NCBI GenBank assembly: GCA_951799405.1
Contig: OX637333.1
Coordinates: 18,103,960-18,167,959, forward strand
DNA length: 64,000 nt
DNA from: Agapetus fuscipes
Taxonomy: Eukaryota; Arthropoda; Insecta; Trichoptera; Glossosomatidae
Direction: 5' to 3'
Shown here: positions 42,674 through 53,771 of the stretch, one piece after another
How the letters are laid out: each line of letters opens with the position of its first letter
Position numbering within the stretch: position 1 is the stretch's first letter
Notes under the pieces: model-generated
What the model was told of the DNA's origin: nothing
The model's input: only the letters and a program-made list of their open reading frames with translations
The model's database searches: none
Program-made: the position numbers and the translations under genes

Positions 42674-43847
42674 GAGTGGCTCTGCACAAATGATGAGGAT
42701 TGTCTGAGAAGAATCTGTCAAAGGGGTGAAAATCTTCAATAAAAATATGTATAAACAAAGAGCTGCATGGGTTTGCACGGGATGGATCTAGGGAGCATAT
42801 AAAGAGAGAGCTTGCAAACTCAAGTGGTTCATCATATGAGTGAGCGCCTTTGGTATGATGAAGAGTTAGTCTCTTCTTCTTGTACGTCTTCAGTGGAGAT
42901 TGGGCCATCAGAGTAGCAATTTTCACCTTTGATACTGCTGCACGACAGAAGAATCTTGAATCATTGTCTAAGGTTCTTCAATCAAGCTGTTCTCCTTCAA
43001 CATTGAGTTTGTTTTTCCTCAATTCTTCCTTGTATGATGTAAAAATAAACCTATTTTTGCTTTTTGACGGACATCAAGAATACTTTAGGCACATCCACAT
43101 TTCAAGGCAGTGATTTTGTTCTCAAACTTTCTAGAATACAATTGAGTAGAATATTGTATAATGTATTATAAGTCATAAGAAGAATGTACTCTATAAAATT
43201 CTAAATTAGAGGCGGACAAACGTCACAGGTTTATGTGACTAAGGTGTAAGCAACCAATAACAGCTTTTTCCTAGCAACCCGACGTGTGAGGTTACATTTT
43301 TTTGCCTATAGGATTTGTGTTGAGTTCCTTAAAAATCTGCAAAATTGCTGCTTTAAAAGATGCCAATATTATAAAATAAACAAGGTTATGGGGTCATTAG
43401 GTCATACCTGCCTTTGATAAACTTTGCTATTTTGTGTTTGGGTTTTCAGGATGCCAACATAGGTATCTAATATTCTGATATATTATGACAGCTGTCAAAA
43501 ATTAAAAACAATTTTAATGCTTTTTAGAGGTTTTTTTTCAGAGGCTCTCAACAAAACAGGTAAAGTAAAGTCTTTGTCAAGTAGAAAGTGTTTCTAACGC
43601 GCATCAGCGTTTAAACGCTGTAACGTTGCGCACATAGTTCTTCACAGAGTATGGTTGTCTTCACTGGTCACAATGTTCAGCAACTCAGATGAAGATGAGT
43701 TGTTGCTGTTTTACGCGTTATCTAACATTTTTTTGTCTTTATGGAAACATTTTTATAAGCACTGTTTCTTGTATACAAGCAACAGTTTTTTCAAACGCAT
43801 TTAATCAATTTTTCAGTAATTATTTTTAATTTTGTCATTTTTAACAT
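42674..43847. other. Intergenic stretch with L2-like tail and other scraps
   Basis: 42700-42860 resembles the L2-like tail at 27815 (GGGTTTGCACGGGATGGATC). 43205-43300 shares GTCACAGG and ATGTGACTA words with the loop sequence at 9860-9900, and AACCAATAACAGC with the (inverted) 44505-44555. No gene is visible. Confidence 0.4.
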
Positions 43848-44083
43848 TTCCTTGACGTGGTATGAGGCTGACCACTCATACTGTAAAAAATTATTCACTT
43901 TGTCAATTTCACCCCTGTTTCAGGGAAAATCAACAAAATTTGCAGGGTTTATGTTCATTTGAGGTTTGGATTTTAATTTGTAAGTACACATGCAGCATTT
44001 GTAAGCGCGAACTAACACGTGTCTGTTTGTGGGCATTAATTTAATAGTTAATATATCTTTGCAACTTAGATTATAGAGATTAT
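43848..44083 (+). mobile_element. S1 repeat copy
   Basis: It starts TTCCTTGACGTGGTATGAGG (a short deletion relative to other copies) and belongs to the GTAAGTACACATGC subfamily. Confidence 0.85.
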
Positions 44084-44312
44084 TGACATAAAAAAAATGG
44101 CTGGTGTTAAAGGAAATTGTATGACTAAATATAACACGACGTCCGGACTCAGCCACAGATCGTTGTGCACTGGTAGCGCGTTTGCTCTGTTCACAGGTGT
44201 AGACATGTTCAGTACACACACTTCCTGCTTGACGAAGCCTTGAGGCAATATTCAGCATCGGTATAAGGAAGAAAGTTATGAAATTGGGGAATATGACATA
44301 TTTTGTTATCAC

Positions 44313-44400
44313 ATATTAATTAAATAAACAAAGTTTTAATTCACTTTTATAATAAAAAAATTATAAAAGTGAATTAAAACTTTGTTTATTTAATTAATAT
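44313..44400. repeat. Perfect 41-bp palindrome with 6-A loop
   Basis: 44313-44353 is the exact reverse complement of 44360-44400, separated by AAAAAA. Arms contain AAACAAAGTTTTAATTCACT. It could extrude as a perfect hairpin and fold as RNA if transcribed. Confidence 0.95.
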
Positions 44401-44924
44401 ACAATGGACTTTCACTGTGTAAACCACCAAACCCTTAAACATATTTGTTGTGTATTTTTTTGCAATAGAATTGATATAGACAATTTTGTGTCTTCATCAG
44501 GCCAGGTTGCTAGGGAAAAGCATACAAAATACTTTGTTATTGGTTGCAAAGGGATGTTTGCACGCTTAGAAAAAAGTTCCAATTTCAAAAATGCTGGAGG
44601 GTTGCTTACGGAGATCTATTGCTGTGGTATGTGAGAGCTGGAGCTTCCGGATGTTTCGCCTATGCCTGCTATGGGTTCCTTCAGCCCGCCGTGTAAGCCT
44701 AAAACTCCTATTTAAATTAAATAAATTGCACAGAATCTGCACTCGACTTTCTTGCAAAAATTAACCCACTGTATGACGTATGTAAAGCTAGAATCATCTA
44801 CCGGCTTATGCCGTTTCAATAAAAATATAATATATCAATAATAAATCAATTTTATTCCACCGCGGTGTGTACCTGCATTCTCATACAATATGGATATAGC
44901 CATATAAATATATAAATATTTGGT
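44401..44924. other. Intergenic stretch, no gene recognised
   Basis: 44685-44715 (GTGTAAGCCTAAAACTCCTA) resembles 36465-36495 in Prp3 intron 10, suggesting a small dispersed repeat. Nothing else is identifiable. Confidence 0.4.
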
Positions 44925-44992
44925 TGATTTATTTGTTGAGCGCCGTTTTGTGTGAATCACTTCTCTGGAAAAAGCGCCAATTACACAAGAAA
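44925..44992 (-). mobile_element. S3 SINE tail piece
   Basis: The minus strand reads AATTGGCGCTTTTTCCAGAG and CACACAAAACGGCGCTC then AACAAATAAATCAACC, the S3 3' end. An S1 copy begins right next to it. Confidence 0.65.
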
Positions 44993-44993
44993 G

Positions 44994-45266
44994 ATCCTTG
45001 ACTTATAGGTTGGTATAAAGCTGACCACCCATAGTGTAAAAAATAATTCACTTTGTCAATGTCACCTCTGTTTCAAGGAAGGTCGGCAAGAGTTGCAGGT
45101 TTTATGGTCATTTGAGATTTGGTTTTAATTTGTAAGTAAGTACACATTCAGCGTTTTTAAGCGCGAATTTACACGTGTCTGTTTGTAGGCATGCATTTGA
45201 TATGAGTTTTTAATTTTAATATATCTTTGCAACTTAGATTCTAGAATCTAGATTATTATAGATGGT
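44994..45266 (+). mobile_element. S1 repeat copy
   Basis: It starts TCCTTGACTTATAGGTTGGT and ends TTTGCAACTTAGATTCTAGA. Confidence 0.88.
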
Positions 45267-46350
45267 CATTGAACCCTTTTGTATGCAAACTAGGATTTTG
45301 TATGGTGGGTAAACTTTTTAGTTATATTTTGAAAACGTAACGACTGATTGGTATTTATAAAATGTCAAGAATCGCAGCGTTTTATCTAATTTTAACCCTT
45401 TGACTACCAAGAAAATTGCTAATACATTTTGTATGGAAAATTTTCACTTTGTATGGCAGCTATGCTTCGAATTCACTTTTTAGAAAAAATAATGATGGCA
45501 AAATATAAGTTATTATTATTATTTTACATTTGTACTACATTCTTTTTTTATTAACCCTCTAACTGCCGAGAATTTTTCCATTATTTTTTTCTTTTATATG
45601 GCAACTCCCTAAATCGAGATTATGATGAAGAAATGATTATAATTATTAGATAGCACTATTATATAAATGGATTCACACAAAATTTAAGAAAAATCGTTGG
45701 AGCCGTTTTTGAGAAAATCGCATTTAAAAATTTCAGCTCTTCGGAAGCCATCTTGAATTTTCAAAAAAGTAAAAAAAAAATGATTACGAATTAAAGTAAT
45801 AAACTTATTCATTCTATCAAATCTAAAATAAATTTAAATATCTGGCATTTTAATGGGTTTTTGCTATATTTTCGATTTAAAATTTGAGGTCGTGTAAACG
45901 GTGCTTTAAAAGAATTTTTTCAAAAAAAAAATTTTTTAATTTTGTAGAAATTTTTGTTTATAATATTGTAGAGCATTATATTTTTGTTAACCCCTTGACT
46001 TTTTTTAACAATTTAAGAAAAATTCTTGGAGCCGTTTTTGAGAAAAGTGCAATTTTATGATTTTTTTGTATGGCAGCCATCTTGAATTTTCAAGTTGGTG
46101 TAATGCCATGTTATTCATACTTAATACATGTCCCAAAAAGTTGATGTAGCCAAAATTTGGTATCTCTAGGTCTTATACTTTTGAAAGTGACACACACACA
46201 CAGACACATACAGACGGACGTTTTTGAAAGATAGTGTTTTTTGGCATGTCTTGCACCAGGACAACTCATTTCCGTGAAAACCTCGAAAAAAAATTTTCAC
46301 ACCAAATCAATACTTTCTTTATAGCCTTCAGCTATAGCAAGAAAGTAAAA
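45267..46350. repeat. Unclassified AT-rich repeat with internal duplication and terminal hairpin
   Basis: Two similar segments lie about 326 bases apart (45689 and 46015), both with GGAGCCGTTTTTGAGAAAA and GCCATCTTGAATTTTCAA. CACACACACACAGACACATA at 46188 precedes a hairpin at about 46311-46350 (TATAGCCTTCAGCTATAGC inside CTTTCTT/AAGAAAG). This looks like the 3' region of a mobile element that I cannot name. Confidence 0.45.
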
Positions 46351-46908
46351 ATGTTTGGACTTCATTGGGTTGTCGAGAATCATAGGCGCCAATCTAGTAT
46401 TCTTTTCCAGATGACAAATGGAATCACTGTAAGTGACATTCTCTGTACTTAAAACATGTAAAAATGAAAACAACTTTGTGTAACAGCATCGATCAACATA
46501 AAAGAAATAGATGGAGCATAGAGAGGCGTGCCATAAGGAATACGACCTAGGTTTATATCTTAATACAAACGGGGTCTTTTTATAATCAGCTTACAGGCAA
46601 CCTTCAAGGAAAACTGTCAAAAATAATGTATTATTTTATCTCTCTTTGTTGACTTACGACGTTGATATCTTATGTCTCATTTCTTCATTGTATACCTACC
46701 ATTATATCATGTTTCATGGCACATAAGTTTCTGTGGGTAAAAACCTTCTGTTTATCCGTTTTTCCATAAAAAATAAAGCCTTGACTACCACTGACTTGAA
46801 AAAAGCATAAGCAATTATTTTTAAACAAATTTTAGTATTTAAGTGCCTCGCATTTATCATTATTCCCCTCATACTAACCTTTATGGTACGTTATTAAGAT
46901 CTAAAAAA

Positions 46909-46986
46909 ATGTCTTCTCTTAAATCATTCTATGTTTTCTTAGTGGTTTTCTTATTTTTCAAAATTTCAGAAGCGCAACAAGTTATG
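46909..46986 (+). CDS. Secreted protein exon 1 (signal peptide)
   Basis: It is 78 bases, 26 codons, phase 0, with a hydrophobic core FYVFLVVFLFF. A TAA-free path to the donor GTAAAG; reading on past the donor gives only three more codons before a stop (GKENV then TAA or similar), so splicing is needed for a longer product. Confidence 0.6.
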
Positions 46987-48024
46987 GTAAAGAAAATGTA
47001 ATTACTTACAAAAAATATGGAGGCGACTCATTAGTTTCATGAAAAAGTGCCTTCATTCTTTTTATTAATTATCATTAGTGCTACACGACTACAAGCTATT
47101 ACGACTCATTCATCCCTTTGCAGTCAATCTAAAAACTATGAGAACTTGGCGTTTTCATGACTCATTCCTTTGCCAAACTGTCCGTTTATAGAATGATCTA
47201 CCAGTATCTGTGTCCCTTCCCAATTTAATCCGGTTTTATTCAAAACCAACATCAATCACCACCTTGCAGCGCCTCACGGCAGAAGCAGCAACTCAAGCAA
47301 CACCTTTGCGGCACCCTTCCAGGGTGACATAGACCCCCAAGACTTTCAAGAATTGGGGAGCCTCCCCCGCACAGGATTCCTTAAAATAAAACAACCCGGT
47401 GAGGGTGTTGACCTTCTGGAGGAGTTGCCTACACCTTTCCCTCTGTATCACAGCCCAGAGCCTGCAAGTCCCTCTCCACCCCATGCCTCCATCTCAGCCA
47501 AGGCGTCCCAGCACTTCTTCTGCCACTGGCTTTTGTGGAATATATCCCTTTCATTAGTATCACTAATCATATTTATCAATTTCATTGCATTTAATATTTG
47601 AAATACAATATACTCATATGATTTATTTTAGCAAATCACCGATGAGGAAAAACTTCAAATCAAAAATGACCTAAAGGAGATCTTAAAGCACTTGACAAGA
47701 ATCAAGAAAGACAAAATAGAAGCAGCAGAGAAAGTAATCCACAAGCCTGAAAACTTAAAAATACTCAAATATTTTGGACATACCCAAGGACCTTCCATGA
47801 TGGCTGCTCCGGTCAAATACATGGACACAAGATTGCAAAGAAGTTTGATGTCGGATCCTTACGATCAATCTAGTGTCTTCCATCGTTCTAATCGAGATAC
47901 CGGCTCTTGGAATTTGCTGGACGATCTGGTGGATGCTGTGAGAAGAATTGTTAACGGAATCGGTCTCGGATATAATGAGTGCGTTTGTGACAATCAACTT
48001 ACTAAAAATTGTTCAAATCATTGA
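46909..48024 (+). CDS. Two-exon gene for a small secreted protein of unknown family
   Basis: Exon 1 is 46909-46986 and encodes MSSLKSFYVFLVVFLFFKIS then EAQQVM, a typical signal peptide (cleavage likely after SEA). It ends at ATG/GTAAAG. Exon 2 is 47632-48024, after TTATTTTAG, and continues in phase with QITDEEKLQIKNDLKEILKH. The predicted protein is 156 residues: signal peptide, a charged amphipathic helix (about 27-60), a middle part (FGHTQGPSMMAAPVKYMDTR, RSNRDTGSWNLLDDLVDAVR), and a C-terminus whose three cysteines (ECVCDNQLTKNC) are the only ones present. AATAAA lies near 48303. A TATTTAAG about 75 bases upstream of the ATG could be a TATA box. I do not recognise the family; it may be an extracellular or glandular product. 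The model rests on splice signals, the signal peptide and the open phase, without transcript support. Confidence 0.65.
47225..47350 (+). repeat. Dispersed repeat fragment inside the secreted-protein intron
   Basis: It shares CAAAACCAACATCAATCAC and the CATAGACCCCCAAGACTTTC-like ending with the fragments in Prp3 introns 1 and 2 (17320, 18345). Confidence 0.5.
47632..48024 (+). CDS. Secreted protein exon 2
   Basis: It is 393 bases including TGA: 130 codons open from the acceptor, with no ATG needed at its start. Codon composition is more balanced than the AT-rich surroundings, which supports real coding sequence. Confidence 0.68.
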   Translation, partial: QITDEEKLQIKNDLKEILKHLTRIKKDKIEAAEKVIHKPENLKILKYFGHTQGPSMMAAPVKYMDTRLQRSLMSDPYDQSSVFHRSNRDTGSWNLLDDLVDAVRRIVNGIGLGYNECVCDNQLTKNCSNH

Positions 48025-48154
48025 TGATTTTAAAAAAATGGTTGACGGTATTTAAAGAAAATGGTTGACGGTATTTAAAGAAAATGGACTCGTCAAAATA
48101 TTTGAAATTATGTTTTTTTTCCTCAGTTTGCAAACTTCCATTATTTGTCGGTTG

Positions 48155-48245
48155 TTATGGCCGAGGGGGCCAAGTGGGCTGATCTTTCTAGCGTGTTTGG
48201 AATAGAACAATGTTGGTTCGATCCCCGCCTGGGTCATTTTACCAT
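48155..48245 (+). mobile_element. tRNA-like SINE head
   Basis: ATGGCCGAGGGGGCCAAGTG resembles a Leu/Ser-type tRNA A box, and GGTTCGATCCCC is a B box 40 bases later. No intact acceptor stem is apparent, so I call it a SINE-type remnant, not a working tRNA. Confidence 0.55.
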
Positions 48246-48639
48246 AACTTTGACCCTGGTTCAACAGATGTTATTAGTAATTATTAATTAATAATTCATT
48301 GAAATAAACAATAATGAGTTATTAATTGATGTTATTAATACCTGTTTCTGGCCAGGCAGAATAGGTTGGTGAATTGCATTCCTCTTCACAAATCAATTTA
48401 AAAAAAAATAATAATAATAAAATTTGTTCGCTGAATCCGTTATTGAGTGTCATTAATGTTTTAGTTGTTAATTTCCTTTTTGGATCTTGTAAATCTCTTT
48501 AATCACACATGGTTCACTTTCTATCTATTTGTCTTTCATGTAAAGTCACCATTCAAACTAAGAAAAGTGTGGAGTAATTTTCAGCAATAACTACAGTTTG
48601 GTAATTAAACTCTTTGGATATTAAGCGAACCGTTTTTTC

Positions 48640-48905
48640 ATTAATAAGTTGGTATGAGGCTGATCGCTGTAAAAAATTGGATCTATAACTGTAACTGTAA
48701 CTTTGCCTGTTCACTTTTGCCAATGCCGCCATGGTTTCACGGAAAGGTGGCAGGAGTCGCAAAGTTTATGTTCAAGTGAGTTTTTTTTTTGTATGTAGGT
48801 ACACATGCAGCATGTGTAAACACGAACTTACATGTACTAGCTTGTGGGCATGCATTAAATACGAGCCTTAAATGTCAATATGCCTTTGCAGCCTATAGAT
48901 TATTA
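48640..48905 (+). mobile_element. S1 repeat copy, diverged
   Basis: It starts near AAGTTGGTATGAGGCTGA and carries a CTGTAACTGTAACT insertion. It then follows the S1 order (TTCACGGAAAGGTGGC, TTGTGGGCATGCATTA, TTTGCAGCC). Confidence 0.8.
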
Positions 48906-49548
48906 TAGTTTATGGGAGAACTGATATCATTCTCAATGTTTGGTTGGCAACGTAGCCAATGTCTTCAGGAGATACCCTCTCAGCAAGAGGACTGAGGATG
49001 AACAGGTTTTTTAATAACAAGAATTGTGACAATGACGTAATCAGCATCGTATTGTTATGTAAATATGAAATATAAATATTGAAATAAGTATGGGTGGTTA
49101 TAGTTATAGGAATCCTCATAAGTATTGGTGGGTAGGATCGATAATTGTGTATAAGTGGAGAATTCTCTAGGCTAAGTAGATATTTGTTATAATTATAGGA
49201 ATTCTGTATTGTATTGGTGGGTAGGATTGATGGTTGTGTGTACATGGAGAAGTCTCTAGGTATTTCGAGAAGCATCAAGCAAAAAAATATATTCCGGAGT
49301 ATTCGATTCCCTTAGTATATAAGACTCTTATTGCTTGCACTGAGTTCAGTTATTATTTCAAGCTCTCACCACTACAGTCTCCTGCCAGCTTTACAATACA
49401 ATTCGATCAGTGAACAAGAACCAAGTGTAATGGAATAGTCCAGACTACCTTTGTGAAAATAAATTATTAAAAGTGTAAAATAAACAACTGTATAAGAAGA
49501 CCAGTATTTTTAATTGAAAGACTGTTGAACCCTAATTTCGTAACAGTA
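48906..49548 (+). mobile_element. LTR-like sequence (possible solo LTR)
   Basis: It has LTR-style regulatory layout: two diverged direct repeats of ~70 bases (49100-49170, 49192-49262, sharing TATTGGTGGGTAGGAT), a TATA box TATATAAG at 49316, an arthropod initiator TTCAGTT with TCAGT 30 bases later (49346-49350), and AATAAA at 49458 and near 49478. It ends around CGTAACA. I could not fix the boundaries or find a target duplication, and no gag or pol follows. Confidence 0.45.
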
Positions 49549-50384
49549 TGTATGGGTAACATAGTGCCACCTAGTAACATGAACTCAAAAAGAAGCAAAA
49601 TTGATGATTATTGTTACATACCAAATTATAATTATTATCTCCGATCCAGGTTACGCAGTAACAATAAAAATTATTGTAATGAAAAAATCAGTTCATCTTC
49701 AGTCGTTGAGCAAAGATGGTGTCTCCTGAAGATGTAAATTCTTCCATAACGGTTCGTATAGTATCTAAAAAATTAAATTACCTAACTGTGTAGTTATTTT
49801 AAATGTAAATATGTCAAACGACCGTAATTCCAACTTAAAGCTAACAAGTGACGAGTAAATTAGTTGATTGACATCATTAGAAAACTGATTTCTTGGTACC
49901 TTGACTATCGACAATTTGTTACAAGGTGTATTTTGCCAACAATCTGATATTAGATCATGCCTGAAGTTAGCTATGAATTAGTTTTACAGCTTCTCAAAAT
50001 GCATGATAGGCAACTTGAGATTTAAAAAGTATTCTAAATTGTAATGAAGTTTGCATAAATTACATCAACAAAAATTACCAAACATTACCCACTCGGGTTG
50101 CCATAGGTGGAGAAAGCTAGCTTATATTTTGTTGTAAGCACGGACATGTGTTGTCACTTCATAGAACGCCGTACTGACAACTAACAACGATACATTATGT
50201 GTCTTGACTGATTTTAATACATCTTCATGAGAAATAAATAAATATTAATTGTAATTTGGTCATCTTGTGCTTTATTTTTGTCATTTTGTACAATAATAAT
50301 ATTAAGATATGCTAATAGTTGTATAAGAGCTTTGTTTTGTTATCAACGACATAAACAAACATTTCAATTATAATTTTAAGGATT
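49549..50384. other. Intergenic stretch, no gene recognised
   Basis: AT-rich, with short open frames of low complexity only. Confidence 0.4.
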
Positions 50385-50540
50385 TTCCCCAAAGCGGTCG
50401 CATGTGGCTTGTGTAACCTACTTAGTTTTACAGGCAAGGGGGTCGGGTCAGCCTTATGCCAACCACTTCAGTTGAAGTAGGGGTTTCCTAGCTCCCGAGA
50501 TTGGTGGCACTTATTTCCTGTGAAAGCTGAATTTAAATAA
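50385..50540 (-). mobile_element. S2 SINE fragment, diverged
   Basis: It contains CCAAAGCGGTCGCATGTGGC, then GCCAACCACTTCAGTTGAAG and TAGCTCCCGAG, as S2 in minus orientation with many changes. Confidence 0.75.
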
Positions 50541-51419
50541 ATGATATTTATTCAAATTAATTTAATTGTCAGTTTGACCTCTAGGGAAGAAATATTTGCC
50601 CTGTGTAATGAAGGTCATCTGGTAATAAATTAATAAGAACTATTCCTATTATTAGCAGTGATTAAGAGTAAATACTAAACCATATTCTTTGATATGTGAG
50701 ATTTATTGTTCTGTGTTTAGATGAAGAGATTTCTGGCAACATCCACTACCATAAACAATGATATTTTTCATTATTTTAGACTGGGGACCCTCAGTGCTGT
50801 CATCTTGACATACTTTCTTTAATGGAATAAAATTTATTGAGATGACAACACCAGTGACCTCATGTAAAATAATCACCATAAAGAAGTCAGCCCTCAGAAA
50901 TCTACTCCATGTTATTACAATTATAAGTGATTATTATTTAATAGCCTTAAAATTAAAAATCATTGAAAATAATATACCTACAGCTAGCGAGGTGGATTTA
51001 AAAAAATATTTTTTCTACTCCCATTTGGTAATTTACTAATTACAAAACGGCTAGCGCAATCACAATGACATACATTTCTACACCCGTTGCGTAATGTTAC
51101 ATTACGCAACCGGTAACCGTGTTGAAATGTGAATATGCGCATGCGCAATGAGAGTTTTAGTAGGTACATGCGCGGTTGTGTAAATGTATGATTTCATAGA
51201 GGTAAATAACCCTTAGAAGTTATTGTGCATACCTATTCTAGTAATCATACATTTTTCCTTACGAGAAAATAAATATAACATTGATTTTTACTTCTACTAT
51301 CTGCAATAATTGTAAATAATAACTTCAATTATATTCCGTTCATAATTCTTTGGTTCGCCATCTTTGTCCATACCCATCAATATAAAATATATACTGTCTC
51401 TAATCTTCTTATTATTAGT
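50541..51419. other. Intergenic stretch, no gene recognised
   Basis: It contains ATGCGCATGCGC near 51133, an NRF1-like word, and a CGTTGCGTAATG/CATTACGCAACG hairpin at about 51083-51111. No coding sequence is supported. Confidence 0.4.
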
Positions 51420-52630
51420 GCAGACGTAGCTTCTTATCTGGATTCTCAGCTCCAGACAGATGTAGTGTATACGGATTTTTCGAAAGCATTTGATCAGGTA
51501 GATCATGATATCCTTCTTGAAAAAATGCATGTTCTTGGGTTTTCTAAATCCCTCTTATTTTTCTTTGCCTCCTATTTGAGGAACAGGCGACAGTACGTCG
51601 AGATAAATGGTTTTACCTCTAATACCTTTCAGCCATTTTCCGGTGTTCCTCAAGGATCAAATCTGGGTCCATTGGCCTTTATTATATTTATTAATGATAT
51701 AGTAGATATCATTAAGTACAGCTCTTGTCTTCTTTATGCAGACGATTTGAAGGTTTACACGAAAGTCGTAGATATTCACGACTGCATAAATCTGCAACAT
51801 GATTTAGATGCATTAGCAGCTTGGGCTGAGAAAAACAAGCTCTTCTTTAACTCAAAGAAATGTGTCTCAATGTCGTTCACTAAATCTTTCAGACCCATCT
51901 TGCATGAGTACAGTATTGGTGGGCAATTACTGTCTCGTGTGAAATCAATGCGGGATCTGGGAGTTGTGTTTGATCCTGGACTGAAGTTCTCCGATCATAT
52001 AACGCAGCTGATGACGAAGTGCTACCAGCTGCTGGGATTAGTAATCAGAGTGAGCAAACAACTCACTGACCCCAGAGCGATGCTTGACATCTTTAGCTGC
52101 GTTATACGATCCAAATTAGAGTACGCTGTCGAGGTTTGGACTCCTTACCAGCGGAAGTACATAGATATGATCGAACAAATCCAAAAAAAGTTTCTTAGGT
52201 ATCTCCTCATGAGGCGGTGTGGAAGTTACCCACAATTCATGCATCATGAGGAGCTACTTCGGGAGACTGGATTTAGAAGCCTTGAAACGAGGCGCAACAG
52301 GTCCCTTATGGTGCTCACTCATAAGGTCATCAACGGCTTAATTGACAGTCCCACCCTGTTGGAGGGCTACAGGTTGTATGTGCCTGACGACTACACCCGA
52401 GGGCGAGGACATGATCTATTTCATGTACCGAAAAGCCGTACTGATGTCGTGGCGCAACACCCTGTGACTCGGAGTATAAAGCTCTTAAATAAGTCAAATA
52501 TAGACATTTTTGAATGTAATTTATTAAGATTTAAAAATTTAGCAAAAGAGTTCCTCCCAGCGTGTTGATAGCTGTGAGGGTGCACTGTAATTAGGGTAAC
52601 CTGTTGTGCACAAAAAAAAAAAAAAAAAAG
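51420..52630 (+). mobile_element. 5'-truncated jockey-like LINE, reverse transcriptase C-terminal half, poly(A)
   Basis: An open frame from about 51420 to 52568 encodes ADVASYLDSQLQTDVVYTDF, SKAFDQVDHDILL (RT motif A), FSGVPQGSNLGPLAFIIFIN (motif B), the catalytic YADDLK, and a long C-terminal region to KEFLPAC. The frame has no stop or frameshift, so the copy is young. It is truncated at the 5' end and finishes with about 18 A at 52611-52628, standard for target-primed insertion. No flanking duplication was identified. Confidence 0.9.
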
Positions 52631-53389
52631 ATGCAGCGTCTTAGTTGATTTGTGCGCCAAACAAAAGCACGCTTGTTTTAAGCGGGGTTTTATTAAAATC
52701 AGTTACCAGGCAACTGTCATGTTCATATCTGTTTTTGACGTAAATAACTTATACCTAATATTTTCGCTGTTTACCGATAGCTAGTTTTCGTCTTAGTTTG
52801 TCACAATCGGAAAAAACAGACGTTGTCTATCTATGTACTTTCTATTGATCGATTTACAAAGTCACGCTCCCGCGCAGGCGCCGAATGCTTTCACGCATGC
52901 GTGGTTTGTATAAGTCGGCCATTTGTTAAAATGGCCGACTCTCCAATCTCCAATGCAACGTGTCATTGATTTGTAAAGTAATTTATTTCCCGTAAATAAT
53001 TCAGTACAAAAGTTAATACAGCAATATGTGGTAAAATATATCACCAATAAAACAAATAAAATAGCCAACAGAACCGATAAACTAGTTATTATCTGTAAAA
53101 TGAAAGTGAAAAGTGTTATGGAACTACTTACTTCAATCTGAAACCACCGAATTGATTTTTCGAAAAACTTCAAATTGTATCCCTTTTTGAAAAGATATTG
53201 AAATGGCTTTAAAGGTAAATAATTAAGATATTTTCACCGCAACAAATAAACATGTTTATAAGCGAAGCGCACAAGAAATTATCCGTTCTAACAATGGTAA
53301 GGTTTAATTTCTCACTTCAAATGAACGAAGACATCATAATGCCTATTATTTCTTATTTTATTATTATTTTATGGTCGTAGAAAAAGTAT
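52631..53389. other. Intergenic stretch, no gene recognised
   Basis: It has CpG-containing words at 52860-52935 (CACGCATGCGTGG, AATGGCCGACTC) that could be a promoter remnant. No exon is supported. Confidence 0.35.
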
Positions 53390-53514
53390 TGTATGCCACT
53401 GCACGTAATTAGTCTTTGTAACACTCGTGCTGTCTATTGTGCCATTCGGCTGCGCCTCATGGCACAAACTAGCACTCGTGTTACAAAGACTATCATTACT
53501 AGGCAGTGGCATAA
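53390..53514. repeat. Interrupted ~125-bp hairpin
   Basis: Nested inverted segments: TATGCCACTGC with GCAGTGGCATA; TAGTCTTTGTAACACTCGTG continuing CT, with its exact complement at 53470-53491; and TGTGCCAT with ATGGCACA around the loop TCGGCTGCGCCTC. The three stems stack on one axis. Confidence 0.88.
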
Positions 53515-53579
53515 ATAACTATTTTAGCATGGTGCCAATCATTGATTACTTGTATGCCCCCCATTTGTGTTGCATTAGT

Positions 53580-53771
53580 TGCATGGTGCGGACCAAAAGA
53601 GGAAAAAATGATTTAAGAAAGTTAAAAGTAAGAACAGTGAAATATGACAGAGGAATTGTGCACAGAGGGTTTGATGAATATAATAAAGTACGAGCGGAAA
53701 TCAAGCAAACTAGTGACGTAATCAAATTTCAGGAGAAAGCTGTAAGGTTCCTACTTGCACAGCGCCTCTGA
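53580..53771 (+). pseudogene. LINE C-terminal fragment
   Basis: The frame reads VRTKRGKNDLRKLKVRTVKY, RGIVHRGFDEYNKVRAEIKQ and FQEKAVRFLLAQRL then TGA, the usual C-terminal end of jockey/CR1-type LINEs (YNxxPxEI ... FxxxxxxFLL). Confidence 0.65.

Noticed and set aside
47353..47601. 82-codon open frame in the intron of the secreted-protein gene
   Set aside because: It starts inside a dispersed repeat also found in Prp3 introns 1 and 2, and is proline-rich without recognisable domain.
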